Source of the DNA: Treponema succinifaciens DSM 2489 | GTDB lineage: Bacteria; Spirochaetota; Spirochaetia; Treponematales; Treponemataceae | Assembly: GCF_000195275.1 (NCBI RefSeq) | Contig: NC_015385.1 | Location: 1-64,000 of the forward strand | Direction of reading: 5' to 3' | Length of the DNA stretch: 64,000 nucleotides | Part shown: piece after piece, positions 46,145 through 54,537 of the stretch | Numbering within the stretch: position 1 is the stretch's first letter | How the letters are laid out: every line of letters begins with the position of its first letter | The notes under the pieces: generated by a model | What the model saw: only the letters and a program-made list of their open reading frames with translations | Told to the model about the DNA's origin: nothing | Database searches by the model: none | Translations under genes and position numbers: made by a program

Positions 46145-46160
46145 TTTAATGGATAGAAAA

Positions 46161-47144
46161 ATGAAAAGACATGGAATTTTTATTGCTGTTATTACAGCGG
46201 CATTTCTTCTTGTTTCATGCGGCGCGCCAAAGTGGTATTCGGATTTTGATTCTGCAAAGGAAGCTGCCAAAAAGCAGAAGAAAGATATTTATCTTTTGTT
46301 CAGCGGAGATGACTGGGCGGAAACAAGCAAGCCTTTTAAGGAAAAAATTGTTTTAACAAAAGACTTTTCAGACGAATTTGGAAAAAAATATGTTTTTGCG
46401 AATTTGGATTTTTCTCAAACTGAATATGCAAAGACAAATGTTCCAGAAAATGCTTCCGAAGATGAATTGAAAGCGGCTGCGGAAATTAAAGAATCCTACG
46501 AAAAAAAGGAATTGCTTGCGCGCTATTACAATGTCCGCAAATGGCCATGCGCATTTCTTGTTTCAAAAGACGGATATGTTTTGGCTTCTGTTGATTTTGA
46601 AGAAAAGCCTGAATGTACTTTTGAAGAGTATTCTGCAAAAATGAAAGATGCCGGGCAGGAAGCTTTAAAGACAAAAGCCTTGGTTGAAAAAGTTGAAAAT
46701 TCTTCCGGAATAGAAAAAGCGCAGGCTATAAATGAGCTGGTTGAAAATACAAGTCAAGAACATTGTTTCCTTTTAAAAGATTTGATTCAGGAATTTATTG
46801 TTCTTGATAAACAGGATTCAACAGGACTTTTGGGTGCTTACGAAGTCCGCAACGCTTACAATAAATCGCTTGAAGCATTTGCAGAAGGAAAAGATCCCGC
46901 CGAGCCTTTTGAGCAGATTGCAGAAAAAACTTCCCTTTCAGATTTGCAGCGTCAGGAAGCTATGTATATGGCGGCTTATGTTCTTGTAAATTTGCCGGAT
47001 ATTGATTTTGAGCGTGTTCAGCAGTGCTTGGAAAAAGCTTACAGCATAAAAACTGAAGGCGGATATTCGGAGGAAATCTTAAAGGCTCTGGAAACTGTGC
47101 GCAAATTTTCAGCAATGAAAAAAAGCCAGGAGAGCCAAAAGTAG
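46161..47144 (+). CDS. Lipoprotein with thioredoxin-like fold lacking redox cysteines
   Basis: Translation from 46161 gives the lipoprotein signal MKRHGIFIAVITAAFLLVSC with lipidation at Cys 20; an in-frame ATG 12 bases earlier is an alternative. Residues about 35-160 resemble a thioredoxin-type domain (DIYLLFSGDDWAETSKPF; YYNVRKWPCAFLVSKDGYVL), but the position of the CxxC active site reads GDDWAETS. Disulfide exchange is therefore unlikely. The C-terminal half (about 165-327) is helical and rich in Glu, Lys and Ala. It overlaps the next gene by one base. Confidence 0.8.
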   Translation: MKRHGIFIAVITAAFLLVSCGAPKWYSDFDSAKEAAKKQKKDIYLLFSGDDWAETSKPFKEKIVLTKDFSDEFGKKYVFANLDFSQTEYAKTNVPENASEDELKAAAEIKESYEKKELLARYYNVRKWPCAFLVSKDGYVLASVDFEEKPECTFEEYSAKMKDAGQEALKTKALVEKVENSSGIEKAQAINELVENTSQEHCFLLKDLIQEFIVLDKQDSTGLLGAYEVRNAYNKSLEAFAEGKDPAEPFEQIAEKTSLSDLQRQEAMYMAAYVLVNLPDIDFERVQQCLEKAYSIKTEGGYSEEILKALETVRKFSAMKKSQESQK

Positions 47145-48418
47145 TGGATTCTCTGGCTGTTCCTTTGCCGGCGCTATTGGCAACTGCGGTAGTTCTTATT
47201 GTTCTTTCAACAGTTTTTTCTGCCGCGGAAAGCGCATTTTTTTCTGTTAACAAGCTCCGTGTTCGGCTTTTGCGTGGAAAGCAAGACAAACGTGCAATCC
47301 GTGTTTGGAATCTTCTTAAAAACAAAGATAGGCTTATAAACACGCTTCTTGTTGGAAACAACATTGTCAATATTGCCCTTTCTGCGGTTTTTACTTTTAT
47401 AGCGGTCGGACTTTTTGGTTCGGCTGGAATCGGGCTTGCGACTTTTGTTGTAACAATTCTGCTTTTGGTTTTTGGAGAAATTACACCTAAAATTATTGCA
47501 ACCCATCACCCGGAAGCAGTTGCCTTTTTCTTTAGTTTTTTTGTTCAGATTATTGAAACTCTTCTTTTTCCGCTTGTAATGGTTTTCACTTCTTTTTCAA
47601 GGCTTGTGCTGAAAGTTTTTAAAATCAATGTAAAGCCAAAAAAAGTTTCTTACACTGAAGAAGAAATAAAAACTTTCTTGGACGTTGGATGCGAGCAGGG
47701 GATTTTAAAAGTAAATGAAAAAAACATGATGTCGCAGGTTTTCAAATTTACTGACCTTGAGGCAAAAGACATTATGATTCCGCGCAAGCAAATAAAAGCT
47801 GTGAACGTAAATGATTCTTATTCCGACATTATTGAAAAAGCCCAGTGTTCTGGTTTTTCGCGCTTCCCTGTTTACAAAAAAGACATTGATGACATTGTGG
47901 GAATTATCTATATAAAAGATATGCTGTCATTCAAAAACAAGGCTTCAGAGTTCAGTGTGCAGAAGACAATGCGACCTCCCCTTTTCATTCTTGAAACAAA
48001 AAAAATGTCCGGTGTTCAGCAAATGCTTTGGGAAAACCGGCAAAGCATGGCGGTTGTAATTGACGAATATTCTGGAACTTATGGAATTTTAACAAGGGAA
48101 GACATTGTCCGCGAAATTTTCGGACCTGTTACGGATGGAAAAAATATCCGTGCGCATAAGGCAGATCTTATAATTGAAAACACTCATGAATGTGAGCTTG
48201 ACGGTTTTGCTCGTCTTATTGACTTGAACGAAAAACTTGGAATAAATCTTTCTTCTGAAAACTGTGAAACTATAGGCGGCTTTATTTGCGAAAAACTTGG
48301 CTCAATTCCGCAGGAAGGAAATTTTATCCTTGCGGAAGGATATAAATTCACAGTAATAAAAATGGAAGACAACCGCGTAAAAAAAATAAAAATGCAAAAA
48401 GACGGAGAGCAAAAATGA
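47144..48418 (+). CDS. CorC/HlyC-type (CNNM-like) membrane protein 1
   Basis: A predicted divalent-cation (Mg2+/Co2+) transport-associated protein. It starts at GTG 47144, overlapping the previous stop by one base, after AGGAG. The 424 residues hold a DUF21 membrane domain (1-190, with FSAAESAFFSVNKLRVRLL) and two CBS domains (about 205-330, DIMIPRKQIKAVNVN; FPVYKKDIDDIVGIIYIKD). A CorC_HlyC domain closes the protein (about 340-424, IGGFICEKLGSIPQEG). The next gene encodes a paralogue, so the pair arose by tandem duplication. Confidence 0.92.
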   Translation: MDSLAVPLPALLATAVVLIVLSTVFSAAESAFFSVNKLRVRLLRGKQDKRAIRVWNLLKNKDRLINTLLVGNNIVNIALSAVFTFIAVGLFGSAGIGLATFVVTILLLVFGEITPKIIATHHPEAVAFFFSFFVQIIETLLFPLVMVFTSFSRLVLKVFKINVKPKKVSYTEEEIKTFLDVGCEQGILKVNEKNMMSQVFKFTDLEAKDIMIPRKQIKAVNVNDSYSDIIEKAQCSGFSRFPVYKKDIDDIVGIIYIKDMLSFKNKASEFSVQKTMRPPLFILETKKMSGVQQMLWENRQSMAVVIDEYSGTYGILTREDIVREIFGPVTDGKNIRAHKADLIIENTHECELDGFARLIDLNEKLGINLSSENCETIGGFICEKLGSIPQEGNFILAEGYKFTVIKMEDNRVKKIKMQKDGEQK

Positions 48419-49680
48419 GCGCATTTTATATTCTTTTGAATCTTTTTGCAATTGCGTTCCTTTTGTTCTTGGGCGCATTTTTTTCAGCGACAGAAACAGC
48501 CTTTACCAGCATTTCAAGAATTTCTGTAAGGCAAATGCTCAAGGAAAATGCAAAGAATTCAATAAGAGTTTACAAAATAAAATCGGAGCTTGACCAGCTT
48601 ATTTCGACTGTTTTAATAGGAACAAATTTTGTAAATACCCTGAACTCCTCAATTGCTACGGCTTTTGCAATAAAAGTTTTCGGGGCGGAATATGTTTCGT
48701 TTGCCACTGCCGCAATTACAATTTTAGTTATTGTTTTTGCTGAAATAATTCCAAAGACATTTGCAAGCTTCAATCAAAAAACTGTGGTGCAGAATTCAGC
48801 TGTTCCGATTCTGATTATTCAGAAAATATTTTTTCCTGTAATCTGGCTTTTCTTTCAGTTTACAAAGCTTCTTGATTTTCTTGAAAAAAAAATTATAAAG
48901 GCAAAACGTCCGCTGATTACAGAAGAGGAACTTAAGGCTCTTATTGCAATCGGGGAAAATGAAGGCACGCTGGAACAGGATGAGCGAAAAATGCTTGAGC
49001 GGATTTTTGAATTTTCAGACTTGCGTGTTCACAATATAATGCGGCATCGTTCACTTGTGCGCCATATTTACGCATCGGATTCTTTTGAAGATGTAATAAA
49101 AATTTTTGAGGAAACCGGATATTCAAGAATTCTGGTTTATGAAAATGACAGTGAAGAAATTGTAGGCATGCTGTATTTTAAAGATGTTCTTTTTGCTGAT
49201 AAAAAAATTTGCTCTTGCAATGATTTTGTGCGCCAGTGTATGCGATCTGTTCTTTTTGTGCCGGAAACTTTGAGCGCGATTGAGCTTTTGAAGAAATTCA
49301 AAGCTGAAAAAAATAATTTCGCAGTTGCTGTAAACGAATACGGTGAAATGACTGGAATTGTAACTTTGGACAATATTCTGCATGAAGTTTTTGGAAGAAT
49401 TACAGATGAGCATGGAATGGTTGATGTTCCTCCAGAAAAGCGTATAACACTTGTTGGTGTGAATGAATTTCTTGTTCCTGGAGACATGAAACTTGATGAC
49501 TTGAACAATGTTCTTTACATGAGTCTTTCAAGTGAAAATTTTGATACTTTAGGCGGATGGCTTCTTGAGCGGTTTGATGAGCTTCCGGCTGTGGGTTCTG
49601 TATATAAAAAAGACGGGACACTTTTTATTGTTGAAGATCAAAGTGCCCGTCGTATTCAGACTGTAAGAATCAAACTATGA
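48415..49680 (+). CDS. CorC/HlyC-type (CNNM-like) membrane protein 2
   Basis: A paralogue of the preceding protein with the same three parts in 421 residues. The DUF21 domain has FFSATETAFTSISRISVRQM and the CBS pair contains RILVYENDSEEIVGMLYFKD. The CorC_HlyC domain carries LGGWLLERFDELPAVGSVYK. The start overlaps the previous stop as ATGA. Tandem duplicates with coupled translation suggest a hetero-oligomer, by analogy with known dimers of the family. The stop overlaps the convergent kinase gene by 6 bases. Confidence 0.92.
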   Translation: MSAFYILLNLFAIAFLLFLGAFFSATETAFTSISRISVRQMLKENAKNSIRVYKIKSELDQLISTVLIGTNFVNTLNSSIATAFAIKVFGAEYVSFATAAITILVIVFAEIIPKTFASFNQKTVVQNSAVPILIIQKIFFPVIWLFFQFTKLLDFLEKKIIKAKRPLITEEELKALIAIGENEGTLEQDERKMLERIFEFSDLRVHNIMRHRSLVRHIYASDSFEDVIKIFEETGYSRILVYENDSEEIVGMLYFKDVLFADKKICSCNDFVRQCMRSVLFVPETLSAIELLKKFKAEKNNFAVAVNEYGEMTGIVTLDNILHEVFGRITDEHGMVDVPPEKRITLVGVNEFLVPGDMKLDDLNNVLYMSLSSENFDTLGGWLLERFDELPAVGSVYKKDGTLFIVEDQSARRIQTVRIKL

Positions 49681-50325
49681 TTCCTTTGCAATTTGTGCAA
49701 TCATCTTTGCAGTTTTTTCCATTCCAAGAAGAGAACTGTTTATAAGCATATCATAGTGCGCTCTGTTTCCCCAAGTGCGCTCTGTAAATGTGTTGTAATG
49801 GTTTGCCCTTCTTTTATCTATGAGCTTTACATCACGTTCCGCTGTGGCAGGATCAAGTCCTTTCGTTTTTATTGCATACTGAACTTTGTCTGCAAGAGGC
49901 GCATAAATAAAAATGTTAAGAATATCTTTTCTGTCAATTTCCTCGCAATGGCGCAAAACATAATCTGAGCAGCGGCCGACAATAACACAAGGTCCTTTTT
50001 TTGCAAGCTGAATAATTGCGTTTCTTTGCGCATTAAAAACCTGATCGGCAAGAGGAGCTGCTGATGTTGCAGAGTTCATTCCAAGGTGCATTGAGCCTGT
50101 TCCTGGTGTGGCGTAGCTTGCTCCAAGTAAAAGCGTGTAAAGCCATCCAGAAGAAATATTCTGCTCATTTTTTTTTATAAAATCAGGATGAAGTCCAGAA
50201 TCTTTTGCCGCAAGGTCGATTATTTCATTGTCATAAAACGGAATTCCAAGTTCCTTTGCCACTATGCTTCCGATTGTATGTCCGCCGCTACCATATTCAC
50301 GGCTTATAGTTATGTATTTTTTCAT
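49675..50325 (-). CDS. Cytidylate kinase-like family protein
   Basis: The 216-residue protein starts MKKYITISREYGSGGHTIGS, the P-loop variant of the cytidylate kinase-like family (PF13189). KELGIPFYDNEIIDLAAKDS follows near 25, and KGPCVIVGRCSDYVL near 110. A lid-like basic region lies near 160-180 (DKRRANHYNTFTERTWG). True CMP kinases have a GPSGSGKST-type loop, so the substrate here is uncertain. A GGAGGACAAAC ribosome region precedes the start. Confidence 0.88.
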   Translation of the reverse strand: MKKYITISREYGSGGHTIGSIVAKELGIPFYDNEIIDLAAKDSGLHPDFIKKNEQNISSGWLYTLLLGASYATPGTGSMHLGMNSATSAAPLADQVFNAQRNAIIQLAKKGPCVIVGRCSDYVLRHCEEIDRKDILNIFIYAPLADKVQYAIKTKGLDPATAERDVKLIDKRRANHYNTFTERTWGNRAHYDMLINSSLLGMEKTAKMIAQIAKES

Positions 50326-50394
50326 GTTTGTCCTCCGATTTTTTATATTTTATCACAGTTTTTTATGAAGCGTAAGATTTTTTTTTAAGATTAT

Positions 50395-51141
50395 TTATGC
50401 CAGAGGATCTATCTTGAAAATTTTTGCAAGCTGATTTCTTACTGCATCCATGTCTTTTGGATAGGGAGCTGTAAAAATAATTTGCTCGCCTGTTTTTGGA
50501 TGCGCAATTTCAATTGAATAAGCATGCAGTGCAAGTCTGTTTAAAAGCGGGCGTTCTTCGTAAACATCTCCGTTCCATTTTCGCTTGATGTCGCTAAGCC
50601 GGACAGGTTTTTGATTCCCTGAATAAAGCGGGTCGCATACAATTGGAAATCCCGTGGACTGAAGATGCGCGCGAATTTGGTGGGTTCTTCCAGTTTTTGG
50701 AAATGCTTTTATCCAACTGTAAGGGCCGCAGTGTCCTACAACTTCAAGATATGTTACAGACGGCTTTCCGAATTTTTTGTTGATTACAGTTCTGTGCCTG
50801 TCATCTCCGTCTGGAAGAAGCGGAAGATCCACCGTAAAATTGTCCCAAGCTGGATGTCCATTTACAAGGCAATGGTATGTTTTTTTTACAGTTCTTTCTG
50901 TAAACTGTATTGAAATATTTCTGTGGGCTTCTGGAGTTTTTGCGTAAATTACAATTCCGCTTGTGTCCTTGTCAATTCTATGCACTGCAAAAAGGCTTCC
51001 GAATTCTTTTTCTGCAAGAAGATCTAGACGCGGAGCTTCAGCATCGTATCTGTCTGCGGCAACTAAAAGTCCGCTTTTTTTATTCAGCACAACAATTTCA
51101 TCATCGCTGTAAATTACCGTATAGCTTGGAGTTGTTTTCAT
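50395..51141 (-). CDS. RluA-family pseudouridine synthase
   Basis: Isomerises specific uridines in rRNA or tRNA. The 248-residue protein lacks an S4 domain and consists of the RluA catalytic core. The active-site motif FAVHRIDKDTSGIVIYAK lies near 52-68 (catalytic Asp in RIDKDTSG). Other markers are KTYHCLVNGHP near 86, KTGRTHQIRAHLQSTGFPIV near 155, and a final LHAYSIEIAHPKTGE. Which RNA it modifies cannot be told. Confidence 0.93.
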   Translation of the reverse strand: MKTTPSYTVIYSDDEIVVLNKKSGLLVAADRYDAEAPRLDLLAEKEFGSLFAVHRIDKDTSGIVIYAKTPEAHRNISIQFTERTVKKTYHCLVNGHPAWDNFTVDLPLLPDGDDRHRTVINKKFGKPSVTYLEVVGHCGPYSWIKAFPKTGRTHQIRAHLQSTGFPIVCDPLYSGNQKPVRLSDIKRKWNGDVYEERPLLNRLALHAYSIEIAHPKTGEQIIFTAPYPKDMDAVRNQLAKIFKIDPLA

Positions 51142-51185
51142 AAAGTTATTTTATCTGATTTTCTGTTTTTTACCAAGAGCGTTTT

Positions 51186-51956
51186 TTAAAAGACTGCCAA
51201 TGGGGTTTTGTAAAGTGGATGGGTACAGATTTCTATGTTTGCATTGTATGCTGCACAAAGGTATTCCTTTATCATTATTTGCTCTGGAGTTCCATAGATG
51301 CAAGGCTTGAATTTTGGGAGCAGCGCGATTTTTTGTGCGAATCTGGCGGCTGTATTTATGTCGTGAATTGAAATAAGAATTCCAGTATTTTTTTCTTTTG
51401 CAATTGATTTTAAAAGAAACAAAAGCTCCTCTTGGTAAGAAAAATCAAGTCCGGCTACTGGCTCGTCTAAAAGCATGAATTCTGTTTCCTGCGCAACTGC
51501 TCTTGCAATTCTTGCTTTTTGAAATTCACCTCCTGAAAGTTCCAGAATACTTTTGCTTGCCAAATTTTCTATATTAAGCTGTTCTATGGCTTTGTCTGCC
51601 GCATAAAAATCAGCTTTTGAATAAAATCCAGTGAAGTTTGTATGTGGAAATCTTCCTGTAAGAACAATATCTTTTACACTGTAATCCCATGCCGGAAATT
51701 CTTTTTGCTGCATATAGGATACAGTTTTTGCCCTTTGTTTTATGCTAAGGCAAGAAATGGGTACAGATTCTTTTATATTTCCAAAGACTAGTTCTGTCTG
51801 TACCCCTGACATTATTGAAAGCAAGGTTGATTTTCCACTTCCGTTTGCTCCTGAAAGACAGATAAATTCTCCTTTTTTTATAGAAAGATTTATGTTAAAA
51901 AGAATTTGCTTTTTATTCCAGCCTGCGTTGAGGTTGCAAACTTTTAGTTCATCCAT
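51186..51956 (-). CDS. ABC transporter ATPase, cobalamin/iron-siderophore type
   Basis: Energises the importer formed with the two genes upstream. The start MDELKVCNLNAGWNKKQILF at 51956 was chosen; it overlaps the permease end by 13 bases, whereas a longer open frame runs back inside that gene. The 256-residue protein has Walker A LSGANGSGKSTLLSIMSG, signature LSGGEFQKARIARAVAQE, Walker B EFMLLDEPVAGLD and the switch His in ILISIHDINTAARFA. It belongs to the FecE/BtuD group. Three exact TCTGTACCC-motif copies lie in it. Confidence 0.92.
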   Translation of the reverse strand: MDELKVCNLNAGWNKKQILFNINLSIKKGEFICLSGANGSGKSTLLSIMSGVQTELVFGNIKESVPISCLSIKQRAKTVSYMQQKEFPAWDYSVKDIVLTGRFPHTNFTGFYSKADFYAADKAIEQLNIENLASKSILELSGGEFQKARIARAVAQETEFMLLDEPVAGLDFSYQEELLFLLKSIAKEKNTGILISIHDINTAARFAQKIALLPKFKPCIYGTPEQIMIKEYLCAAYNANIEICTHPLYKTPLAVF

Positions 51957-52912
51957 TCTATACCTCTTTTTTTGGAAAACAAAAGTGAAATAAAAAATGG
52001 CGCGCCAAGTATTGCTGTAACTGTACCCACTGGAAGTTCTGCTGGGGAAATTACAGTTCTGCAAATGGTATCAGAGAGAAGTAAGACAGAAGCTCCTGTA
52101 ACCATTGAAAGCGGAACTACAGTTTTTGCCTTTGTTCCAAAAATTTTACGTGCGATATGTGGTGCAATCAAGCCTACAAATCCTATTGTTCCGCCTGCGC
52201 ATACTGCCGCAGAAACTGCAAGAGCTCCAGAAATTAAAATTACAAGCTGAAGTTTTTTTACAGAAAGTCCTAATGAAATGGCGTTTATTTCGCCGCAGGA
52301 AAGAATGTCTAGTTTGAATATGCAAAGAAAAAAAATTACAACTGCACCCAAAAATGGTGGCAGAATAAACAAGAGTTCTTCCCAGCCTCTTCCGCTAAAA
52401 CTTCCTAGCATCCACATATAAATAGAATGAAGCTGCCGGTCATTTATGGAAAGCAAAATCGAGCTGAACGCGGAATACAATGTGCCAAGTGCAGTGCCGC
52501 AGAGCAAAAGTGCCGAAGGTGATTTTTTTCCGGCAATTGCTATTACAAGTGCTCCAGAAATAAGCGCGCCTAAAAAAGAGCCGAGTTGCAATGACGAGAA
52601 AAATGTTGTGTTGAAAACTCCTGCGCAAGAAGCTAAGACTGCGCCTAATGTTGCGCCAGATGAAACTCCCATTATCCCTGGTTCTGCAAGCGGATTTCTA
52701 AAAAACATCTGAAATACAGCTCCGCTTCCGGCTATCGTTATACCTGCGATAAGGCAAAGAATTGCGCGCGGAAGCCTTATGTTAAAAAAGATTATTTTTG
52801 AAAAACTGTCACCATTGCAGAATAGTTCTGTAACCTTTATTCGTTCAGCTCCCAAAATCAAAGAGAAAAATATGCTTGCTGCAAATATTATAAACAGTGC
52901 GGCTTTTTTCAT
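51944..52912 (-). CDS. FecCD-family ABC permease
   Basis: The membrane part of a vitamin B12 or ferric-siderophore importer. The 322 residues have about nine or ten hydrophobic segments. Family motifs include FFNIRLPRAILCLIAGITIA near 43, QMFFRNPLAEPGIMGVSSGA near 68 and TIGFVGLIAPHIARKIFGT near 228. A single permease gene implies a homodimer. It lies 8 bases after the binding-protein gene. One TCTGTACCC-motif copy lies near its 3' end. Confidence 0.94.
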   Translation of the reverse strand: MKKAALFIIFAASIFFSLILGAERIKVTELFCNGDSFSKIIFFNIRLPRAILCLIAGITIAGSGAVFQMFFRNPLAEPGIMGVSSGATLGAVLASCAGVFNTTFFSSLQLGSFLGALISGALVIAIAGKKSPSALLLCGTALGTLYSAFSSILLSINDRQLHSIYMWMLGSFSGRGWEELLFILPPFLGAVVIFFLCIFKLDILSCGEINAISLGLSVKKLQLVILISGALAVSAAVCAGGTIGFVGLIAPHIARKIFGTKAKTVVPLSMVTGASVLLLSDTICRTVISPAELPVGTVTAILGAPFFISLLFSKKRGIEWMN

Positions 52913-52920
52913 TTGATGTT

Positions 52921-53763
52921 TTAATTGGCTATTTTGCTTAGTGCAAGGACAGCCTCTCCTATTCTAGGACCTGGTCTTGAAATTAAATCTGCATTGATAG
53001 CAAAAATTGAATTATTTTTTACAGCTGGTATTCTGTTCCATCCTCGGCGCATTTTTATATCTTGTGGATTTATTCCGTTTGCATCTGGCAAGATTATTAT
53101 TTGCGGCTGGCTTGCGATAATTGATTCTTCGCTTACCATTGGGTAGCTTTCTTTTATTGAATCGAATATATTTTTGTAACCTGCTGCTTCCAAAAGTTCA
53201 TTTATAAAAGAAGATTTTCCTGCTGTCATAAAAGGCTCATTCCAGACTTCATAATAAACGGTTTTTATGGATGCAGATTTGGGTACAGAATTTATCTGCT
53301 GTTCTATGTGTTCTACGATTTTTTTTCCTTCATCCTGTTTTTCAAGAAGATTTGCAATATAAAGGATTTCTTGCTTTGTCTGGGAAATTCCGTTTGCGGC
53401 GTTGCTTAAAAAAACTTTTATGCCTAGATTTTCCAGAGGCTTTTTTAAAAAATCGTGCATTCCTTGCGAGCCGTAAACAAAATCTGGGGAATATGCCAGT
53501 ATTGTTTCAATACTTAAGTTTTTTCCGTCGAATCCGCCAACTGAAGGCAATTTTTTTAATTCTTCCGGGTAGTCGCAGTAGTCTGTTCTTGCTTTTATTT
53601 TGTCAAAACTGTCTAAGGCGCATAATATTTCTGCCCCTGAAGGTGAAAGGCATACTATTTTTTTCGGTGAAAATTTGTCTTCTGCACCCAATGATGGAAG
53701 GGTACAGATTGAAATTACAACGAAAAATGCAAGAGATTTTAATTTTTTTACTGGAAAATTCAA
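52921..53763 (-). CDS. Periplasmic binding protein, BtuF/FecB type
   Basis: Captures cobalamin, a corrinoid or an iron chelate. A signal peptide (LAFFVVISICTLPSLGAE, cleavage near 27) is followed by a two-lobe helical-backbone protein of about 255 residues. It shows KIVCLSPSGAEILCALDSFD, TDYCDYPEELKKLPSVGGFD and ETILAYSPDFVYG, all typical of BtuF-like proteins. The gene starts directly at the end of pyrE, so both share a transcript. No cobalamin riboswitch is visible upstream. Two exact motif copies lie in it. Confidence 0.88.
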   Translation of the reverse strand: MNFPVKKLKSLAFFVVISICTLPSLGAEDKFSPKKIVCLSPSGAEILCALDSFDKIKARTDYCDYPEELKKLPSVGGFDGKNLSIETILAYSPDFVYGSQGMHDFLKKPLENLGIKVFLSNAANGISQTKQEILYIANLLEKQDEGKKIVEHIEQQINSVPKSASIKTVYYEVWNEPFMTAGKSSFINELLEAAGYKNIFDSIKESYPMVSEESIIASQPQIIILPDANGINPQDIKMRRGWNRIPAVKNNSIFAINADLISRPGPRIGEAVLALSKIAN

Positions 53764-54450
53764 TTATTTTGCACCCCATTCACTGTAGTATGCGTCAATT
53801 TCTTTTTTTATTTCGTCGGTTATGATTTTTTTGTCGCCGTTTGTATATAAGCATTCAACAACATCTGCCATTGAAACTATTGCACGTGCAGGAAATCCGT
53901 ATTTTTCTGTTATAACGTCAAGGGCGGCTTTTGTGCTGTCAGGTGCTTTTTCCATGCGGTTCAGGCTTACGATTTCGCCTACAATTTTTATTCCGTCGGA
54001 AGTTGTTTCCTGCGCTTTGATTTTTGGGTAAGTTTCTTCAATTGATTTTCCGGAAGTTGTTACGTCTTCTATTATAACAACCCGGTCTCCGTCTTGAATT
54101 TTGTATCCTAAAAGAGAACCTTTGTCTGCGCCGTGGTCCTTTTCTTCTTTTCTGTCTGAGCAATATTTGATTTCTTTTTCATAAAGGTTATGATATGCGA
54201 TTGCTGTTGCTACGGCCAGAGGAATTCCTTTGTATGCAGGTCCAAACAAAACGTCAAAGTTGTCTCCAAAATTGTCGTGGATTGCTTTTGCATAGAATTC
54301 TCCGAGGCGCGCAAGCTGGTTTCCTGTTGTGTATGCTCCTGCGTTCATAAAAAAAGGTGATTTTCTTCCGCTTTTGAGTGTAAATGAGCCGAATTTAAGT
54401 ACGTTGCATTCAACCATAAAATCTATAAAGTCTTTTTTGTATTGTTCCAT
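53764..54450 (-). CDS. pyrE: Orotate phosphoribosyltransferase
   Basis: Joins orotate and PRPP to form OMP in pyrimidine synthesis. The 228-residue protein opens with FIDFMVECNVLKFGSFTLKS and GRKSPFFMNAGAY. It has the PRPP-binding loop DRVVIIEDVTTSGKSIEE near 120-137 and a catalytic-loop segment with CSDRKEEKDHG near 96. It heads the group that continues with the ABC importer. A 35-base perfect palindrome lies 44-78 bases before its start and may be an operator. Confidence 0.95.
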   Translation of the reverse strand: MEQYKKDFIDFMVECNVLKFGSFTLKSGRKSPFFMNAGAYTTGNQLARLGEFYAKAIHDNFGDNFDVLFGPAYKGIPLAVATAIAYHNLYEKEIKYCSDRKEEKDHGADKGSLLGYKIQDGDRVVIIEDVTTSGKSIEETYPKIKAQETTSDGIKIVGEIVSLNRMEKAPDSTKAALDVITEKYGFPARAIVSMADVVECLYTNGDKKIITDEIKKEIDAYYSEWGAK

Positions 54451-54493
54451 AAGAAATTTCCTTGAATTGGTTAGTTTGAATTTTATGCTCTAC

Positions 54494-54528
54494 AACTAAC
54501 GATAGTTTTATTAAAACTATCGTTAGTT
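54494..54528. repeat. Perfect 35-base palindrome between the GH94 gene and pyrE
   Basis: AACTAACGATAGTTTTA (54494-54510) and its exact reverse complement (54512-54528) are separated by a single base. The same 17-mer AAAACTATCGTTAGTTA recurs before the LysR gene at 36479-36495. The palindrome follows the GH94 stop on the minus strand but is not followed by a T-run. It could be an operator for pyrE, a weak terminator or a small dispersed repeat. Confidence 0.7.
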
Positions 54529-54537
54529 AAAATGTTT

